Assembly: GCF_020447315.1 (NCBI RefSeq)
Contig: NZ_JAJADQ010000011.1
Span: 154,311 to 218,310, forward strand
From: Hymenobacter nitidus
GTDB taxonomy: Bacteria; Bacteroidota; Bacteroidia; Cytophagales; Hymenobacteraceae
Length of the DNA: 64,000 nucleotides
Direction of reading: 5' to 3'
Shown here: in pieces, positions 1 through 9,003 of the stretch
How the letters are laid out: the number at the start of each line of letters is the position of its first letter
Numbering within the stretch: position 1 is the stretch's first letter
Notes under the pieces: model-generated
Seen by the model: the letters and a program-made list of their open reading frames with translations, nothing else
What the model was told of the DNA's origin: nothing
Database searches by the model: none
Position numbers and translations under genes: made by a program

Positions 1-163
1 CATGGTGATGGTTGGAGCCAATGCCACAGTACTGCCCCGCCTCACGATTGAGGCTGGTGCCAAGATTGGAGCCGGTGCCGTTGTCATCCACGATGTGCCA
101 GCTGGGGCTACAGTAGTGGGTGTTCCGGGTCGGGTGGTGCGGCGCCCGGTAGCAACCGAATAG
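1..163 (+). CDS. Hexapeptide-repeat acyltransferase, C-terminal fragment
   Basis: This is the last 53 codons of a gene that begins before the window. The visible residues show left-handed beta-helix (hexapeptide) periodicity: GANATVLPRLTIEAG, then AKIGAGAVV, and the closing ATVVGVPGRVV typical of NeuD/PglD-like sugar O- or N-acetyltransferases. Such enzymes transfer an acetyl group from acetyl-CoA to a nucleotide sugar or serine-type acceptor in the cytoplasm. Its place directly ahead of a run of glycosyltransferases on the same strand fits a role in modifying a sugar for surface polysaccharide. The acceptor cannot be told from this fragment. Confidence 0.8.
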   Translation, partial: MVMVGANATVLPRLTIEAGAKIGAGAVVIHDVPAGATVVGVPGRVVRRPVATE

Positions 164-209
164 TTGCACCTTTGCATAAGCTTTCCAGTCATTTAATACT
201 TTCCCCGTT

Positions 210-1151
210 ATGCCTACCGTAAGCGTCTGCTGTATTGCCTACAATCATGAACGGTTTCTGGCCCAGGCCATTGACTCAGTTCTGATGCAGAAAACGAGCT
301 TTGACGTCGAGCTGGTATTAGGGGAGGATTGCTCGACGGACAGCACCCGGCAGATTGCCCTCGACTATCAGCGGCGCTACCCGGACCGTATCCGCTTGCT
401 GCTGCCGGAGAAGAACCTGGGAGTGATGGGCAATTTCCTGGCAACGCTGGAGGCCTGCACCGGGACCTACATCGCCATCGTGGAAGGCGACGACTACTGG
501 ACCAGCCCCGACAAACTGCAGCGCCAGGTCGATATTCTGGAGCAACACGCTAGCTGCACCACCTGCATCCACGATGCAGAGGAGTTTATGGATGACGACT
601 CCAAGCCGCCCCGGCTGTTCAGCGACAAGTACCCGGCGGCGCTGGCCAAGCATGAGAAGGAGATTACGCAGGGCGACATTGCCGAGCATGGCTGGTTTAT
701 TCCGACGGCTTCCATGTTGTTTCGCCGCTCGGCGCTTTTTCCCATTCCGCAGTGGATGCACGAGGCCTTCAGCGGCGACTACACCCTGCATTTGCTGCTG
801 ACGCGCACCGGTAACATGTATTACCTGCCCGAGGTAATGTCGCGCTACCGGGTGCACCCCGGCGGCATCATGTCGGCTACCCAGAACGAGCGAATTATTG
901 CCCGCAACAAGAAGCAGATTTTTGAAACCAGCTACTACAAGCAAATGGTCGATAACCGGTACCACGGCCGTTTCAACGAGTTTCTGGAGGGTCTGCATTT
1001 CGACCAGAGTGTCCGCCTCAAGCAGGGAGGCAACACGCTGGAGAGCTACTACAATTACTGGAAGGCTATTTCGGTGGTCAGTAAGCCCCGCACCGTTAGC
1101 CACCTGAAACAACTTGCTTACCAGTGGTACAAAAAGCTTTCGGGCAAGTAG
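210..1151 (+). CDS. Family 2 glycosyltransferase
   Basis: A 313-residue GT-A fold enzyme. The N-terminus (PTVSVCCIAYNHERFL) is the nucleotide-binding strand of GT2 enzymes, followed by EDCSTDST and the acceptor-side IVEGDDYWTSPDKL, where GDD is the metal-binding DxD equivalent. There is no membrane segment, so it is probably a cytoplasmic enzyme adding one sugar to a lipid-linked oligosaccharide. The ATG at 210 follows a degenerate -7 motif, CACCTTTG at 167-174, so it may have its own promoter. It heads a + strand series of glycosyltransferases. Donor and acceptor are unknown. Confidence 0.9.
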   Translation: MPTVSVCCIAYNHERFLAQAIDSVLMQKTSFDVELVLGEDCSTDSTRQIALDYQRRYPDRIRLLLPEKNLGVMGNFLATLEACTGTYIAIVEGDDYWTSPDKLQRQVDILEQHASCTTCIHDAEEFMDDDSKPPRLFSDKYPAALAKHEKEITQGDIAEHGWFIPTASMLFRRSALFPIPQWMHEAFSGDYTLHLLLTRTGNMYYLPEVMSRYRVHPGGIMSATQNERIIARNKKQIFETSYYKQMVDNRYHGRFNEFLEGLHFDQSVRLKQGGNTLESYYNYWKAISVVSKPRTVSHLKQLAYQWYKKLSGK

Positions 1152-1207
1152 AAGTCAGTTGGCCTCGGCCCGCTACTTCCTGACCTCTACTCCCAGCTCC
1201 TTTTGCT

Positions 1208-2260
1208 ATGAAGATTGCCCCCCAAGAACGCGGTATAACCGTCCTGATTTGTACCTATAACAGCGCGGCGCGAATCACAGAAACGCTGCAGGCGCTGGCG
1301 CAGCAGAAAATACCCGCTGCCACCTTTGGCGTGGAAGTAATTCTGGTCGATAATGCCTCATCGGATGCCACTTCACAGGTGGCCGCCACCACGTTCGAGC
1401 AGCTCAATTTCCCTTTCCCGTACCAGATTCTGTACGAAGGCAAAAGCGGCAAAAGCAACGCGCTGGAGTTAGGCTTTGCCACGGCCCGCTACGAGTACGT
1501 GTGCATCGTGGACGACGACAACTGGCTGCAGGAAAACTACCTGGCTCTGGCGTGGGAAGTAATGGAGCAAGACCCGCAGATTGGCGCGCTGGGCGGCATT
1601 GGCCGGCCCGAATGTGAAATTCAGCCCCCTTCCTGGTTCAAGGACTTCGCCGCCATTTACGCGGCCGACAAGCAGGCTACACACCAAGGCGACATCACGG
1701 CCGGCCCCAGCTACGTGTATGGCGCGGGCTGCGTGGTGCGCAAGGAAGCCTGGGAGAAAATCTACAAAGCCGGCTTCAAGTCTATGCTCACGGGCCGCCA
1801 CGGCGACAAGCTGAGCTCGGGCGAAGACAACGAGATGTGCTACGCCTTCGTGCTGGCCGGCTACAAAATCTGGTATGATGAGCGGCTGCGCTTTCAGCAC
1901 TTCATTCCGGCCAAGCGCCTGACCTGGGATTACGTGGAGCGCATATTTGCGGGCAACGCCGAATCCGAGGCTGCTTTACGGCCCTACATCGACTACATTG
2001 CGGCTCTGCACCGGTCTACGCAGGCTCAGAAGTCATTTATCTGGCTTCGGAACGCCAAGTATTCGCTGCAGTACACACTTTCCTTTCTGGGCAAAACGCT
2101 CCGGAACCGGGAGTTTTTCCGGGAAGGCGAAACGTCCGCCATTCGCGCCGGCTACTACTGGCAGCAATTCAAGGCGCTGGTCAAAAAGGAGGTTAGCGGC
2201 GACAAAAGCTACGACGAGGTGCAGGCCTTTATTGGCCGGCTGCGGGCGTTAGATAAGTAA
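1208..2260 (+). CDS. Family 2 glycosyltransferase (paralogue A of a tandem pair)
   Basis: A 350-residue GT2 enzyme. GITVLICTYNSAARI begins the Rossmann-like donor domain, VDNASSDAT is the first acidic motif, and CIVDDDNWL carries the DxD metal site at about residue 100. The C-terminal half has GEDNEMCYAFVLAGYKIWYDERL, a block shared with the next gene. No signal peptide or clear membrane helix is seen. It is probably a cytoplasmic glycosyltransferase of the polysaccharide pathway. It lies 56 nt after the preceding glycosyltransferase, on the same strand, probably co-transcribed. Confidence 0.9.
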   Translation: MKIAPQERGITVLICTYNSAARITETLQALAQQKIPAATFGVEVILVDNASSDATSQVAATTFEQLNFPFPYQILYEGKSGKSNALELGFATARYEYVCIVDDDNWLQENYLALAWEVMEQDPQIGALGGIGRPECEIQPPSWFKDFAAIYAADKQATHQGDITAGPSYVYGAGCVVRKEAWEKIYKAGFKSMLTGRHGDKLSSGEDNEMCYAFVLAGYKIWYDERLRFQHFIPAKRLTWDYVERIFAGNAESEAALRPYIDYIAALHRSTQAQKSFIWLRNAKYSLQYTLSFLGKTLRNREFFREGETSAIRAGYYWQQFKALVKKEVSGDKSYDEVQAFIGRLRALDK

Positions 2261-2330
2261 ACATACAGCCTACGCCCGCCGACAAATAACAGGCTCAGTG
2301 GGCTGGCTTCTACATTAAATTCTTGAGAAA

Positions 2331-3359
2331 GTGAACGGAATAACTGTTCTGATTTGCACGCATAATGGCGCTAAGCGCCTGCCCGATACGCTACGCTACG
2401 TGGCGGCCCAGCAGGTAAGCAGTACTGTGGACTGGGAGGTTCTGCTGATTAGCAATGCCTCTTCCGATAATACGGTGGAAGTCGCCCAAAGCCTGCAGCA
2501 CACGCTCAATTTTCAGGTGCCGTTTCGGGTCTTGGAAGAGCCCGTGTCCGGTAAGGAAAATGCGCTGATTCGGGGATTTAATGACGCCGCTTACGAGAAC
2601 ATCGTCATCATCGATGACGACAACTGGATAGCACCAAACTACCTCACGCTGGTAGATGAAATTATGAGCGCCCACCCCGAAATCGGGGTGCTGGGTGGTC
2701 ACGCCGAAGGTATGTTTGAAATACCGGCACCCGACTGGTTCGAAACGTTTCAGGCCGTGTACGCCGTTGGCCCCCAAAATGGTGGCAAAAGTGGTCCGTT
2801 ACCGGCCCACGAAGGCTACCTCTACGGAGCCGGCTCGGTGGTGCGTAAGTCGGCTTGGCTGAAGCTGCTGGCCCACGGCTTTCAGTTCACGACCTCGACC
2901 AAGCGCGGTAAAATCATCGTGAGCGGAGAGGACGTGGAGTTGGGTGATGCCATGCAGCTGGCCGGCTACAAGCTGTGGTATGATGACCGCCTGCGTTTTA
3001 AGCACTTCATGTTCAAGGAGCGTCTCACCTGGAGCTACCTGATGCGCATTGGGCAGGGCACAGCTTCCTCGCAGCTTACCAGCATTGTGTACTACTTCAT
3101 TTTCCGCAACCCGGACCTGACGGAAAGCAAGTTTCGCTTCCTTTACAACAAGCGGCTGGTATGGCTGGCCGGGCAGATGGCCCGGCAGCCCGGCAACCTG
3201 CTGAACGCCGCCTTCCGCCGGGATAAAGAAGGTCTGATTAGCAATTTTGAGACGTTACGGCTGTTCTATAATTTCCAGACGTCTTTAAAGCAGCGCGAGG
3301 AAGCAGTTAAAGTATTCCGGCAAATTAGTGCGCTACGCCAGCGCCTGAGCGGTAAATAG
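2331..3359 (+). CDS. Family 2 glycosyltransferase (paralogue B of a tandem pair)
   Basis: A 342-residue GT2 enzyme that starts at a GTG codon: the conserved strand NGITVLICTHNG begins right there and no better ATG exists upstream. It closely mirrors its left neighbour: ISNASSDNT, IIDDDNWIAPNYL (DxD site), SGEDVELGDAMQLAGYKLWYDDRLRFKHF and KERLTWSYL have counterparts at the same places. The pair probably arose by tandem duplication and then diverged in acceptor or donor use. It is cytoplasmic, with no membrane helix seen. The exact sugar transferred is unknown. Confidence 0.9.
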   Translation: MNGITVLICTHNGAKRLPDTLRYVAAQQVSSTVDWEVLLISNASSDNTVEVAQSLQHTLNFQVPFRVLEEPVSGKENALIRGFNDAAYENIVIIDDDNWIAPNYLTLVDEIMSAHPEIGVLGGHAEGMFEIPAPDWFETFQAVYAVGPQNGGKSGPLPAHEGYLYGAGSVVRKSAWLKLLAHGFQFTTSTKRGKIIVSGEDVELGDAMQLAGYKLWYDDRLRFKHFMFKERLTWSYLMRIGQGTASSQLTSIVYYFIFRNPDLTESKFRFLYNKRLVWLAGQMARQPGNLLNAAFRRDKEGLISNFETLRLFYNFQTSLKQREEAVKVFRQISALRQRLSGK

Positions 3360-3400
3360 CCCGGCCAAGCCCCCGAATACTACCACCACAAGTAACGTCG

Positions 3401-4327
3401 ATGAGTACTCCCAGTAACCGTATGCACATTGCAATAGCTTTCGATGAAAACTATCTGACGCCGGTGTATGCGTTACTCACGTCCATTTTTGAGAATAACC
3501 GGGCCGAGTCGATTGCTGTTCATGCTATTGTAACCGGCATATCGGCTGCCCAGCAGGAAGAACTCAAGCACTACGCCCGAATCTACGCGAGCGACATTTG
3601 CTTCTACGCGCTCAGCGAGAATTTCGCCACTGATTTTGCCATCCCATCGAGCCTGTGGTGGACGCCAGCCGTATATTACCGGCTAATGTTTCCCTCCCTG
3701 CTGCCGGCCCAGGTAGAAAAGTTTATTTATCTGGACACCGATATTGTCGTCCTAAAAGCCCTGCGGCCGCTTTATGATACTCCCCTTGATGGCTTCCCGA
3801 TAGCTGCAGTTCGGGACTTTGTCGATTCGCGGCCTGACTTAGGCATTACCGCTGCCGATAGCTACTTCAACTCCGGCGTTATGCTCGTTGATCGGATAGC
3901 GTGGGTGCAAAATGACATCACGGGCAAGTGCATAGAGTTTATAAAACATAATCCGGAAAAGCTCAAATACGTGGATCAGGACGCGCTTAATGCAGTGCTG
4001 ATTAACAAGTGGAAAAAGCTGGACAGCCGATTTAACATGATGCTGAATGAGCTGCCAGCCGGCGTACCGCTAAAGCAACTGCTGCATTTTCTGCGGGATA
4101 CGGTTGTGGTGCATTATACCACCCAGAATAAGCCCTGGTCTATGATCGGGCGAAACCGGCTGCGCGACCTGTATTTCAACTACCTGAAGAAAGTGCCGAA
4201 GAAATACCGGCAGCGCTATAATGATTTCACGTGGGACCGTCACCGGATCCGGGAGATGATTGAAATCAGGTTGCAGGAGCTGGTAATTGATTATCCGGTA
4301 TTGAGCACACCCTGGCGCCGGAAGTAG
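3401..4327 (+). CDS. Family 8 glycosyltransferase
   Basis: A 308-residue enzyme with the GT8 layout: an N-terminal strand HIAIAFDENYLTPVYALL that binds the UDP-sugar, a helix-rich middle, and KFIYLDTDIVVLKALRPLY with the DxD motif at about residue 110. YFNSGVMLVD and the later KYVDQDALNAVL are further GT8 signatures. GT8 members of this size (LgtC/RfaI-like) are retaining galactosyl- or glucosyltransferases that extend lipopolysaccharide-type glycans at the inner membrane face. The C-terminus is basic and aromatic, which could help peripheral membrane contact. Donor identity is inferred only at the family level. Confidence 0.9.
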   Translation: MSTPSNRMHIAIAFDENYLTPVYALLTSIFENNRAESIAVHAIVTGISAAQQEELKHYARIYASDICFYALSENFATDFAIPSSLWWTPAVYYRLMFPSLLPAQVEKFIYLDTDIVVLKALRPLYDTPLDGFPIAAVRDFVDSRPDLGITAADSYFNSGVMLVDRIAWVQNDITGKCIEFIKHNPEKLKYVDQDALNAVLINKWKKLDSRFNMMLNELPAGVPLKQLLHFLRDTVVVHYTTQNKPWSMIGRNRLRDLYFNYLKKVPKKYRQRYNDFTWDRHRIREMIEIRLQELVIDYPVLSTPWRRK

Positions 4328-4392
4328 CCCGGTGACAGAGCTTGCCGGGTCAGCCACCGGCCGGGTGATAAGGGTAATTGCGCCGGGCGCCG

Positions 4393-4400
4393 TACCTTTG
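4393..4400 (+). promoter_or_regulatory. Bacteroidota -7 promoter element TACCTTTG
   Basis: TACCTTTG matches the TAnnTTTG -7 consensus of the Bacteroidota primary sigma factor. It ends 7 nt before the ATG at 4408, so the transcript would be nearly leaderless. It supports the ATG at 4408 over the in-frame TTG at 4378. No clear -33 TTG partner at standard spacing was found. Confidence 0.55.
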
Positions 4401-4407
4401 CGCTATT

Positions 4408-5439
4408 ATGCCTACCACAACGTCGCCGCTCGTTTCCGTGATTATTCCTGTCTTCAATGCCGGGGAATACTTGCGGCCCGCTATTGATAGTATTCTGCAA
4501 CAGACGTTTCAGGATTTTGAGCTCATCATCGTCGATGACTGCTCCCGCGACGAGAGCCTGGCAGTAGCCCGCAGCTACGAAGCCGACCCGCGCGTAACGG
4601 TGCTGGCCAACGCGCAAAACAAAGGCCGCTCTTTTACCGATAACTACGGTGCCGAATACGCCCGCGGCAAGTACATCGCCAAGATGGATGCCGACGATAT
4701 CGCCCTGCCGCACCGGCTGCAAACCCAGGTTGATTTTCTGGAGCAAAACCCTGCGGTAGGCCTTACCAGCAGCTTTATGAAGTGCTTCGGGGAGTCGGAT
4801 ATTGTGTATGAGTATCCGATTTCGGCTGATGCCGTACGCAGCTTTATGCTGTTTAATATGCCGGTGGCTAACCCTACGGCCTTCTTCCGCCGCTCTTTGC
4901 TGCTGGAACACGGCCTGCGCTACGACGATACGATTCAGGACACTTTCGGCGAGGATTACGAATTCATCGCCCGCCTGGCCCAGGTAGCCGACATCGTGAA
5001 TCAGCCGGAAATTCTGCTGCACTACCGCACCCTGCCCCAGACGCTGAAGGCCGATGTGCACGCCCGACGCAATGCCAAGTCCAACCAGATTCGGGAGCGG
5101 CAGCTGCGGGTGTTCGGCATTCCGTTTACCGAGCGGGAGCTGCTCGTGCACAACACGATTTCGTATTTCCCCTTCACCCTCGGCGACATCACGCTGGCCG
5201 AAGTGCACGCCTGGCTCTGGAAGGTGCATACTTTCAACCAGGCGCGCCGCTACGCTGCCCCCGATGCCATGCTACGCTGCGTAGCCGAGCGCTGGTTTCT
5301 GACCTGCTACCTCAACCCGGACAAGAAAGTAAACTCGCTGCGCGAATACCGGCGCCATACCCTGGCCCAGCATCACCAGCTGCCGGCTAAGCTGAAGGGT
5401 AAATTCATGCTGAAAAGCTACGTACTGCGGCATTTGTAA
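4408..5439 (+). CDS. Family 2 glycosyltransferase
   Basis: A 343-residue GT2 enzyme starting at ATG 4408; a longer reading frame from TTG 4378 is less likely because a -7 promoter motif lies between them. SPLVSVIIPVFNAGEYL and IIVDDCSRDESL form the donor site, and YIAKMDADDIALPHRL carries the DAD metal motif at about residue 92. FFRRSLLLEHGLRYDD plus FGEDYEFIARL is the usual acceptor-side region (ED catalytic-base equivalent). The long C-terminal tail is helical and basic. It sits between GT8 and GT4 enzymes and probably adds one residue of the same glycan. Confidence 0.9.
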   Translation: MPTTTSPLVSVIIPVFNAGEYLRPAIDSILQQTFQDFELIIVDDCSRDESLAVARSYEADPRVTVLANAQNKGRSFTDNYGAEYARGKYIAKMDADDIALPHRLQTQVDFLEQNPAVGLTSSFMKCFGESDIVYEYPISADAVRSFMLFNMPVANPTAFFRRSLLLEHGLRYDDTIQDTFGEDYEFIARLAQVADIVNQPEILLHYRTLPQTLKADVHARRNAKSNQIRERQLRVFGIPFTERELLVHNTISYFPFTLGDITLAEVHAWLWKVHTFNQARRYAAPDAMLRCVAERWFLTCYLNPDKKVNSLREYRRHTLAQHHQLPAKLKGKFMLKSYVLRHL

Positions 5440-5450
5440 GGCGCCAGATT

Positions 5451-6710
5451 ATGACGAACACTTCGACGCCCGTGCGTAAAAATATTCTGCTGCTTATTCC
5501 CCAGCTTACCTACGGTGGAGCAGAGCGCGTTTTTCATGACCACGGCCAACAGTTGGCCCAGCACCACCACGTGGTAGAATGTGTGTTTGACAGCGCCACG
5601 GAAGTTGCCTTCCCTACCTCCAATACCCTGGTAGCGCTGGACGTACCTGCCGGAGCAGGCGTCGTGGGTAAGCTGCGCAGCTTCATCGGCCGTATTCAGC
5701 GCGTGAAGGAGTTGAAGCGTGAGCACCGGATTGACGTGTGCATCAGTCACCTGGAAGGCGCTGACTACCTGAACCTGCTGAGCAAAGGTCCCGAGCAGGT
5801 GCTCTTGTGCATTCACAACTCCAAGCGCCACGACCCCAACATCCGCGGGGCACTGGGCTGGCTGCGACGGCGCGTGCTGATGCCCTTGCTCTACCGCTCC
5901 GCCGACCGCATCGTGCCCGTGAGCCGCGACCTGCGGCAGGAGTTGATCGATATGTTTGGCCTAGCACCCCGGAAGGTGTTGACCATCAATAATTTCTTCG
6001 ATGTAGAAGGCATTCAGCGCCGGAGCCAGGAGCCACTGCTGCCCGCCGAGCAGCGGCTGTTTGCGGAGCATCCGATTCTGATAACGGCCGGCCGCCTGGC
6101 CCGCGAGAAAAACCAAACGGCCCTGCTGGAAGTGCTCAGCACGATGCGCGCGGCTGGCCAGCACTCGGCCAAGCTGGTACTGCTGGGCGACGGGCCGCTG
6201 CGCGCTGATTTGCTGCGCCGCTGCCTGGAGCTGGGGTTGCGGGCCTGGCAGGTGTGGGAGGAAGCACCCATGACGGCTGACTACGACGTCTACTTCCTGG
6301 GCTTCCAGAGCAACCCGTTTCAGTACATTGCCCGGGCCGCCGTGTCGCTGCTTTCGTCTTCCACCGAAGGCTTCCCGATGGCGCTGTGCGAAGCTATGGC
6401 CTGCGGCGTGCCCGTCGCCTCGACTGACTGTCCCACGGGGCCGCGCGAAATCCTGGCCCCGCAAACGCCGGCTACTGCCTATGCCCAAGGGCCGGAGTGG
6501 GCCGAGTTCGGTTTGCTGCTGCCCTTGCTCGGTGCCGGCCCGGCCTTAAGCCAAAGTGCGCCCGTGTGGGCCGATACCCTGAGCAGCTTGTTAGCCGATC
6601 AGGAGAAACGTACGTACTATGCCGCGCAAGCTTACCGGCGCGTCCAGGATTTTGCCCCCGGCAAGATTATGCAACAGTGGCAAGCCCTGCTAAACGAACC
6701 AACCAAATAA
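5451..6710 (+). CDS. Family 4 glycosyltransferase
   Basis: A 419-residue GT-B fold enzyme. The N-terminal domain begins ILLLIPQLTYGGAERVF, the glycine-rich acceptor-side loop seen in GT4 enzymes. The C-terminal domain has ITAGRLAREKNQTALLEVL, VLLGDGPLRADL and the donor-binding EGFPMALCEAMACGVPVAS, whose two acidic residues form the EX7E motif at about residues 307-315. Retaining chemistry with a nucleotide-sugar donor is expected. It starts 11 nt after the previous gene and shares one base with the next start codon, so translation is probably coupled. Confidence 0.9.
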   Translation: MTNTSTPVRKNILLLIPQLTYGGAERVFHDHGQQLAQHHHVVECVFDSATEVAFPTSNTLVALDVPAGAGVVGKLRSFIGRIQRVKELKREHRIDVCISHLEGADYLNLLSKGPEQVLLCIHNSKRHDPNIRGALGWLRRRVLMPLLYRSADRIVPVSRDLRQELIDMFGLAPRKVLTINNFFDVEGIQRRSQEPLLPAEQRLFAEHPILITAGRLAREKNQTALLEVLSTMRAAGQHSAKLVLLGDGPLRADLLRRCLELGLRAWQVWEEAPMTADYDVYFLGFQSNPFQYIARAAVSLLSSSTEGFPMALCEAMACGVPVASTDCPTGPREILAPQTPATAYAQGPEWAEFGLLLPLLGAGPALSQSAPVWADTLSSLLADQEKRTYYAAQAYRRVQDFAPGKIMQQWQALLNEPTK

Positions 6711-7933
6711 TGAAGCTGCGTCACGTAATTGCCTACGTCTACAATAGTTGTAACGACCCCCTTTTCAAAGCCAATATGCTGCCCTTTATGCAGCACGCAG
6801 GCCGGCAGCAGCCCGACCTGCGCCAGCACCTGATTACCTACGAGCAGGAGGATTACGCCCTGACGCCCGCTCAGGCCGCCCAGATGCGCGCCGATTTGGC
6901 GGCTTACAACATCGAGTGGCACCCGCTGCAGTGGCACTCGGGCCGCTTCAAGCTGCTGAAGAAAGCCTACGATCTGCTGAGCGGCTTTTTCCTGGTAATG
7001 AAGCTGCGCTTCAGCCCGGGAGCCCGCAGCATCGGGGCGCTGGGCACCATTGCGGGGGCTTTTGCCTTCATTATGGCCAAGCTGCTGGGCCTGCGCTACT
7101 ACGGTTTCCAGTACGAGCCGCACAGCGAGTTTATGCGCGACTGCAACGTGTGGCCCGAAACCAGCCTGGCCTACAAGGGCCTGCACTACATGGAGCGGGT
7201 GTCGGGTATGCACGCCGATATTCTCTCGACCGGCACGGTACACATGATGAACCGCATGAAGGAGTGGGGCTCACCGGCCAAGGTATACAAGCTGCCCAGC
7301 TGCGTGGATGAAACCAAAATCTACTTCCGTCCCGAGGGCCGGGAGCGGATCCGGGCCAAATATGGCATTCCGGCCGACCAGCAGGTGGTTCTCTACCTGG
7401 GGAAGTTTGGCGGCATCTACTACGACCGGGAAATTGCAGTGCTGTTTCGCGTGTTTCATAAGCTCAACCCCAACCTGTTTTTCCTGATTGTGTCGCCCGA
7501 TGCGCCGGCTCACATTGCCAGTCTGATGCAGGCCGAGGGCTTGCCCGAAACCAGCTACACCATCACGCGCAGCCCCTACGAGCAGGTGCAGGAGTACATT
7601 TCCGCCGCCGATTTTGGCGTGGTGGCCGTGCCGTCCCAGCCGTCCCAGAAATTCCGCTCGCCTATTAAAGTAGGGGAATACCTATGCTGCGGCCTGCCGT
7701 ACCTGGTGTGCGCCGGCGTATCGGAGGATGACTTGGTGGCCGAGAAATACGGTGTGGGCGTGGTGGTAAACGGCTTTTCGGAGGCCGAGGCTACGCGGGT
7801 GTACCCGCAGGTGGAGCAGCTGCTGAACCGGGAGAAAACCCAGCTGCGCCAGCAGTGCCGCGAGGCGGGCATTGCCTACCGGGGCCTGAGCCAATACCTG
7901 CCCACCGCCGATCAGATCTTCGCCCAGCTCTAG
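6710..7933 (+). CDS. GT-B (family 4-like) glycosyltransferase
   Basis: A 407-residue protein. I place the start at ATG 6710, which overlaps the upstream stop codon (TAATG), rather than at upstream codons buried in the previous gene. The C-terminal domain resembles GT4 donor domains: VVLYLGKFGGIYYDREI, SPYEQVQEYISAADFGVVAVPS and SPIKVGEYLCCGLPYLV, in which KVGEYLCCGLP replaces the usual EAMACG loop. The middle contains ALGTIAGAFAFIMAKLLGLRYYGF, a hydrophobic stretch likely to dock on the membrane. It probably acts on the same lipid-linked glycan as its neighbours. Donor is unknown. Confidence 0.85.
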   Translation: MKLRHVIAYVYNSCNDPLFKANMLPFMQHAGRQQPDLRQHLITYEQEDYALTPAQAAQMRADLAAYNIEWHPLQWHSGRFKLLKKAYDLLSGFFLVMKLRFSPGARSIGALGTIAGAFAFIMAKLLGLRYYGFQYEPHSEFMRDCNVWPETSLAYKGLHYMERVSGMHADILSTGTVHMMNRMKEWGSPAKVYKLPSCVDETKIYFRPEGRERIRAKYGIPADQQVVLYLGKFGGIYYDREIAVLFRVFHKLNPNLFFLIVSPDAPAHIASLMQAEGLPETSYTITRSPYEQVQEYISAADFGVVAVPSQPSQKFRSPIKVGEYLCCGLPYLVCAGVSEDDLVAEKYGVGVVVNGFSEAEATRVYPQVEQLLNREKTQLRQQCREAGIAYRGLSQYLPTADQIFAQL

Positions 7934-8020
7934 GATTTTTTAGGCGGCGGCGCGTAAAACCGCAGCCTCGCCGGCCGTGTTTCCGTATTACACGGCGGCG
8001 CAGATCTTCGGCCATTCTCT

Positions 8021-8028
8021 TACTTTTG
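8021..8028 (+). promoter_or_regulatory. Bacteroidota -7 promoter element TACTTTTG
   Basis: TACTTTTG matches TAnnTTTG and lies in the gap between the last glycosyltransferase and the oxygenase gene. Transcription would begin near 8035, ahead of both candidate starts (8044 and 8098). Confidence 0.55.
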
Positions 8029-8097
8029 TGGGCCCCGGTCGTCATGGCCCGTAGTGCACCCGCTAAGTCGTACAACCCCAACTTAATATCTCCTCAG

Positions 8098-8880
8098 ATG
8101 AGCCAGGAACTAATTGATTTCGAAAAGCTGCAAGCCCATGCCAATGAGCTGAAGCAGCAGTGGAACGACCCGAAGAAGCCATTTCATTACTTGGTGTATG
8201 ATGGTTTTTTCCGCCCCGAGGCGGCTGAGCAGATTTTGGAGGCTTACCCCGACGTGACGACCGGCAACTGGGATGGCACGACCTATATCAACCAGAAAAA
8301 TAAGTTTGCCCTCACCAAGTTCGGCAATGAGTATCCGCTGTTGCAGCAGGTGTTCGACGAATTCAACGGCGAGAAGTTCCTCAAGGTGGTAGAAGGCATC
8401 ACCGGAATTCCCGAGCTGTTGGGCGACGATGAGCTGTTCGGCGGCGGCCTGCACCAGTCCGTAACGGGCGCCTTCCTCGACGTGCACGTTGACTTCAACT
8501 ACCACCAGACCACCAAGTACCACCGGCGCATGAATGCCATTGTGTACATGAACAAGGACTGGAAAGACGAGTACAACGGCCACCTGGAGCTGTGGGACAT
8601 GAAGAAAAAGAAGCAGCTGGAAAACGTTGCTCCCCTGTTCAACCGCTGCGTTATTTTCGAAACCAACGAAGTTTCCTTCCACGGTCACCCCAAGCCTCTG
8701 GCAGCCCCCGGCGGCCTTACCCGCAAGTCGCTGGCTGTGTATTACTACACCAAAACGCGCCCCGCCAACGAAATTGCTGGGGAGCACAACACGGTGTATG
8801 TGAACACCGAAGGCACCGGCGGCCTGCTCAAAAACCTGAAGTCAGGTTTGAAAGCTGCCGTGGAACGCGTGAAGAAATGA
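8098..8880 (+). CDS. 2OG-Fe(II) oxygenase family protein
   Basis: A 260-residue protein with the double-stranded beta-helix residues of Fe(II)/2-oxoglutarate oxygenases of the Tpa1/prolyl-4-hydroxylase type. LDVHVDFNYH supplies the HxD pair, SFHGHPKPL the distal histidine, and GLTRKSLAVYYYT the arginine that would hold 2-oxoglutarate. Such enzymes hydroxylate a protein or small-molecule substrate; its place at the end of a polysaccharide gene run suggests a glycan or small-molecule target, but that is inference. An in-frame ATG at 8044 would add 18 residues and is not excluded, since the -7 motif at 8021 precedes both. Confidence 0.85.
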   Translation: MSQELIDFEKLQAHANELKQQWNDPKKPFHYLVYDGFFRPEAAEQILEAYPDVTTGNWDGTTYINQKNKFALTKFGNEYPLLQQVFDEFNGEKFLKVVEGITGIPELLGDDELFGGGLHQSVTGAFLDVHVDFNYHQTTKYHRRMNAIVYMNKDWKDEYNGHLELWDMKKKKQLENVAPLFNRCVIFETNEVSFHGHPKPLAAPGGLTRKSLAVYYYTKTRPANEIAGEHNTVYVNTEGTGGLLKNLKSGLKAAVERVKK

Positions 8881-8935
8881 GCTAAGCCAACCAGGCATTC
8901 CGGCACCTAACGGCCGGTGGCCTTGGGCTTGTAAG

Positions 8936-8968
8936 CACCCGCTCAGGTTCGCCTGGGCGGGTGTTTTG
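8936..8968 (+). terminator. Rho-independent terminator
   Basis: CACCCGCTCAGG pairs with CCTGGGCGGGTG around a TTCG tetraloop (12-bp stem with one mismatch), followed by TTTTG. It closes the rightward polysaccharide run and lies between convergent genes. Confidence 0.8.
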
Positions 8969-9003
8969 CTTTGTAGCCACTACCAGGCAATCTGACTAGC
9001 CCA

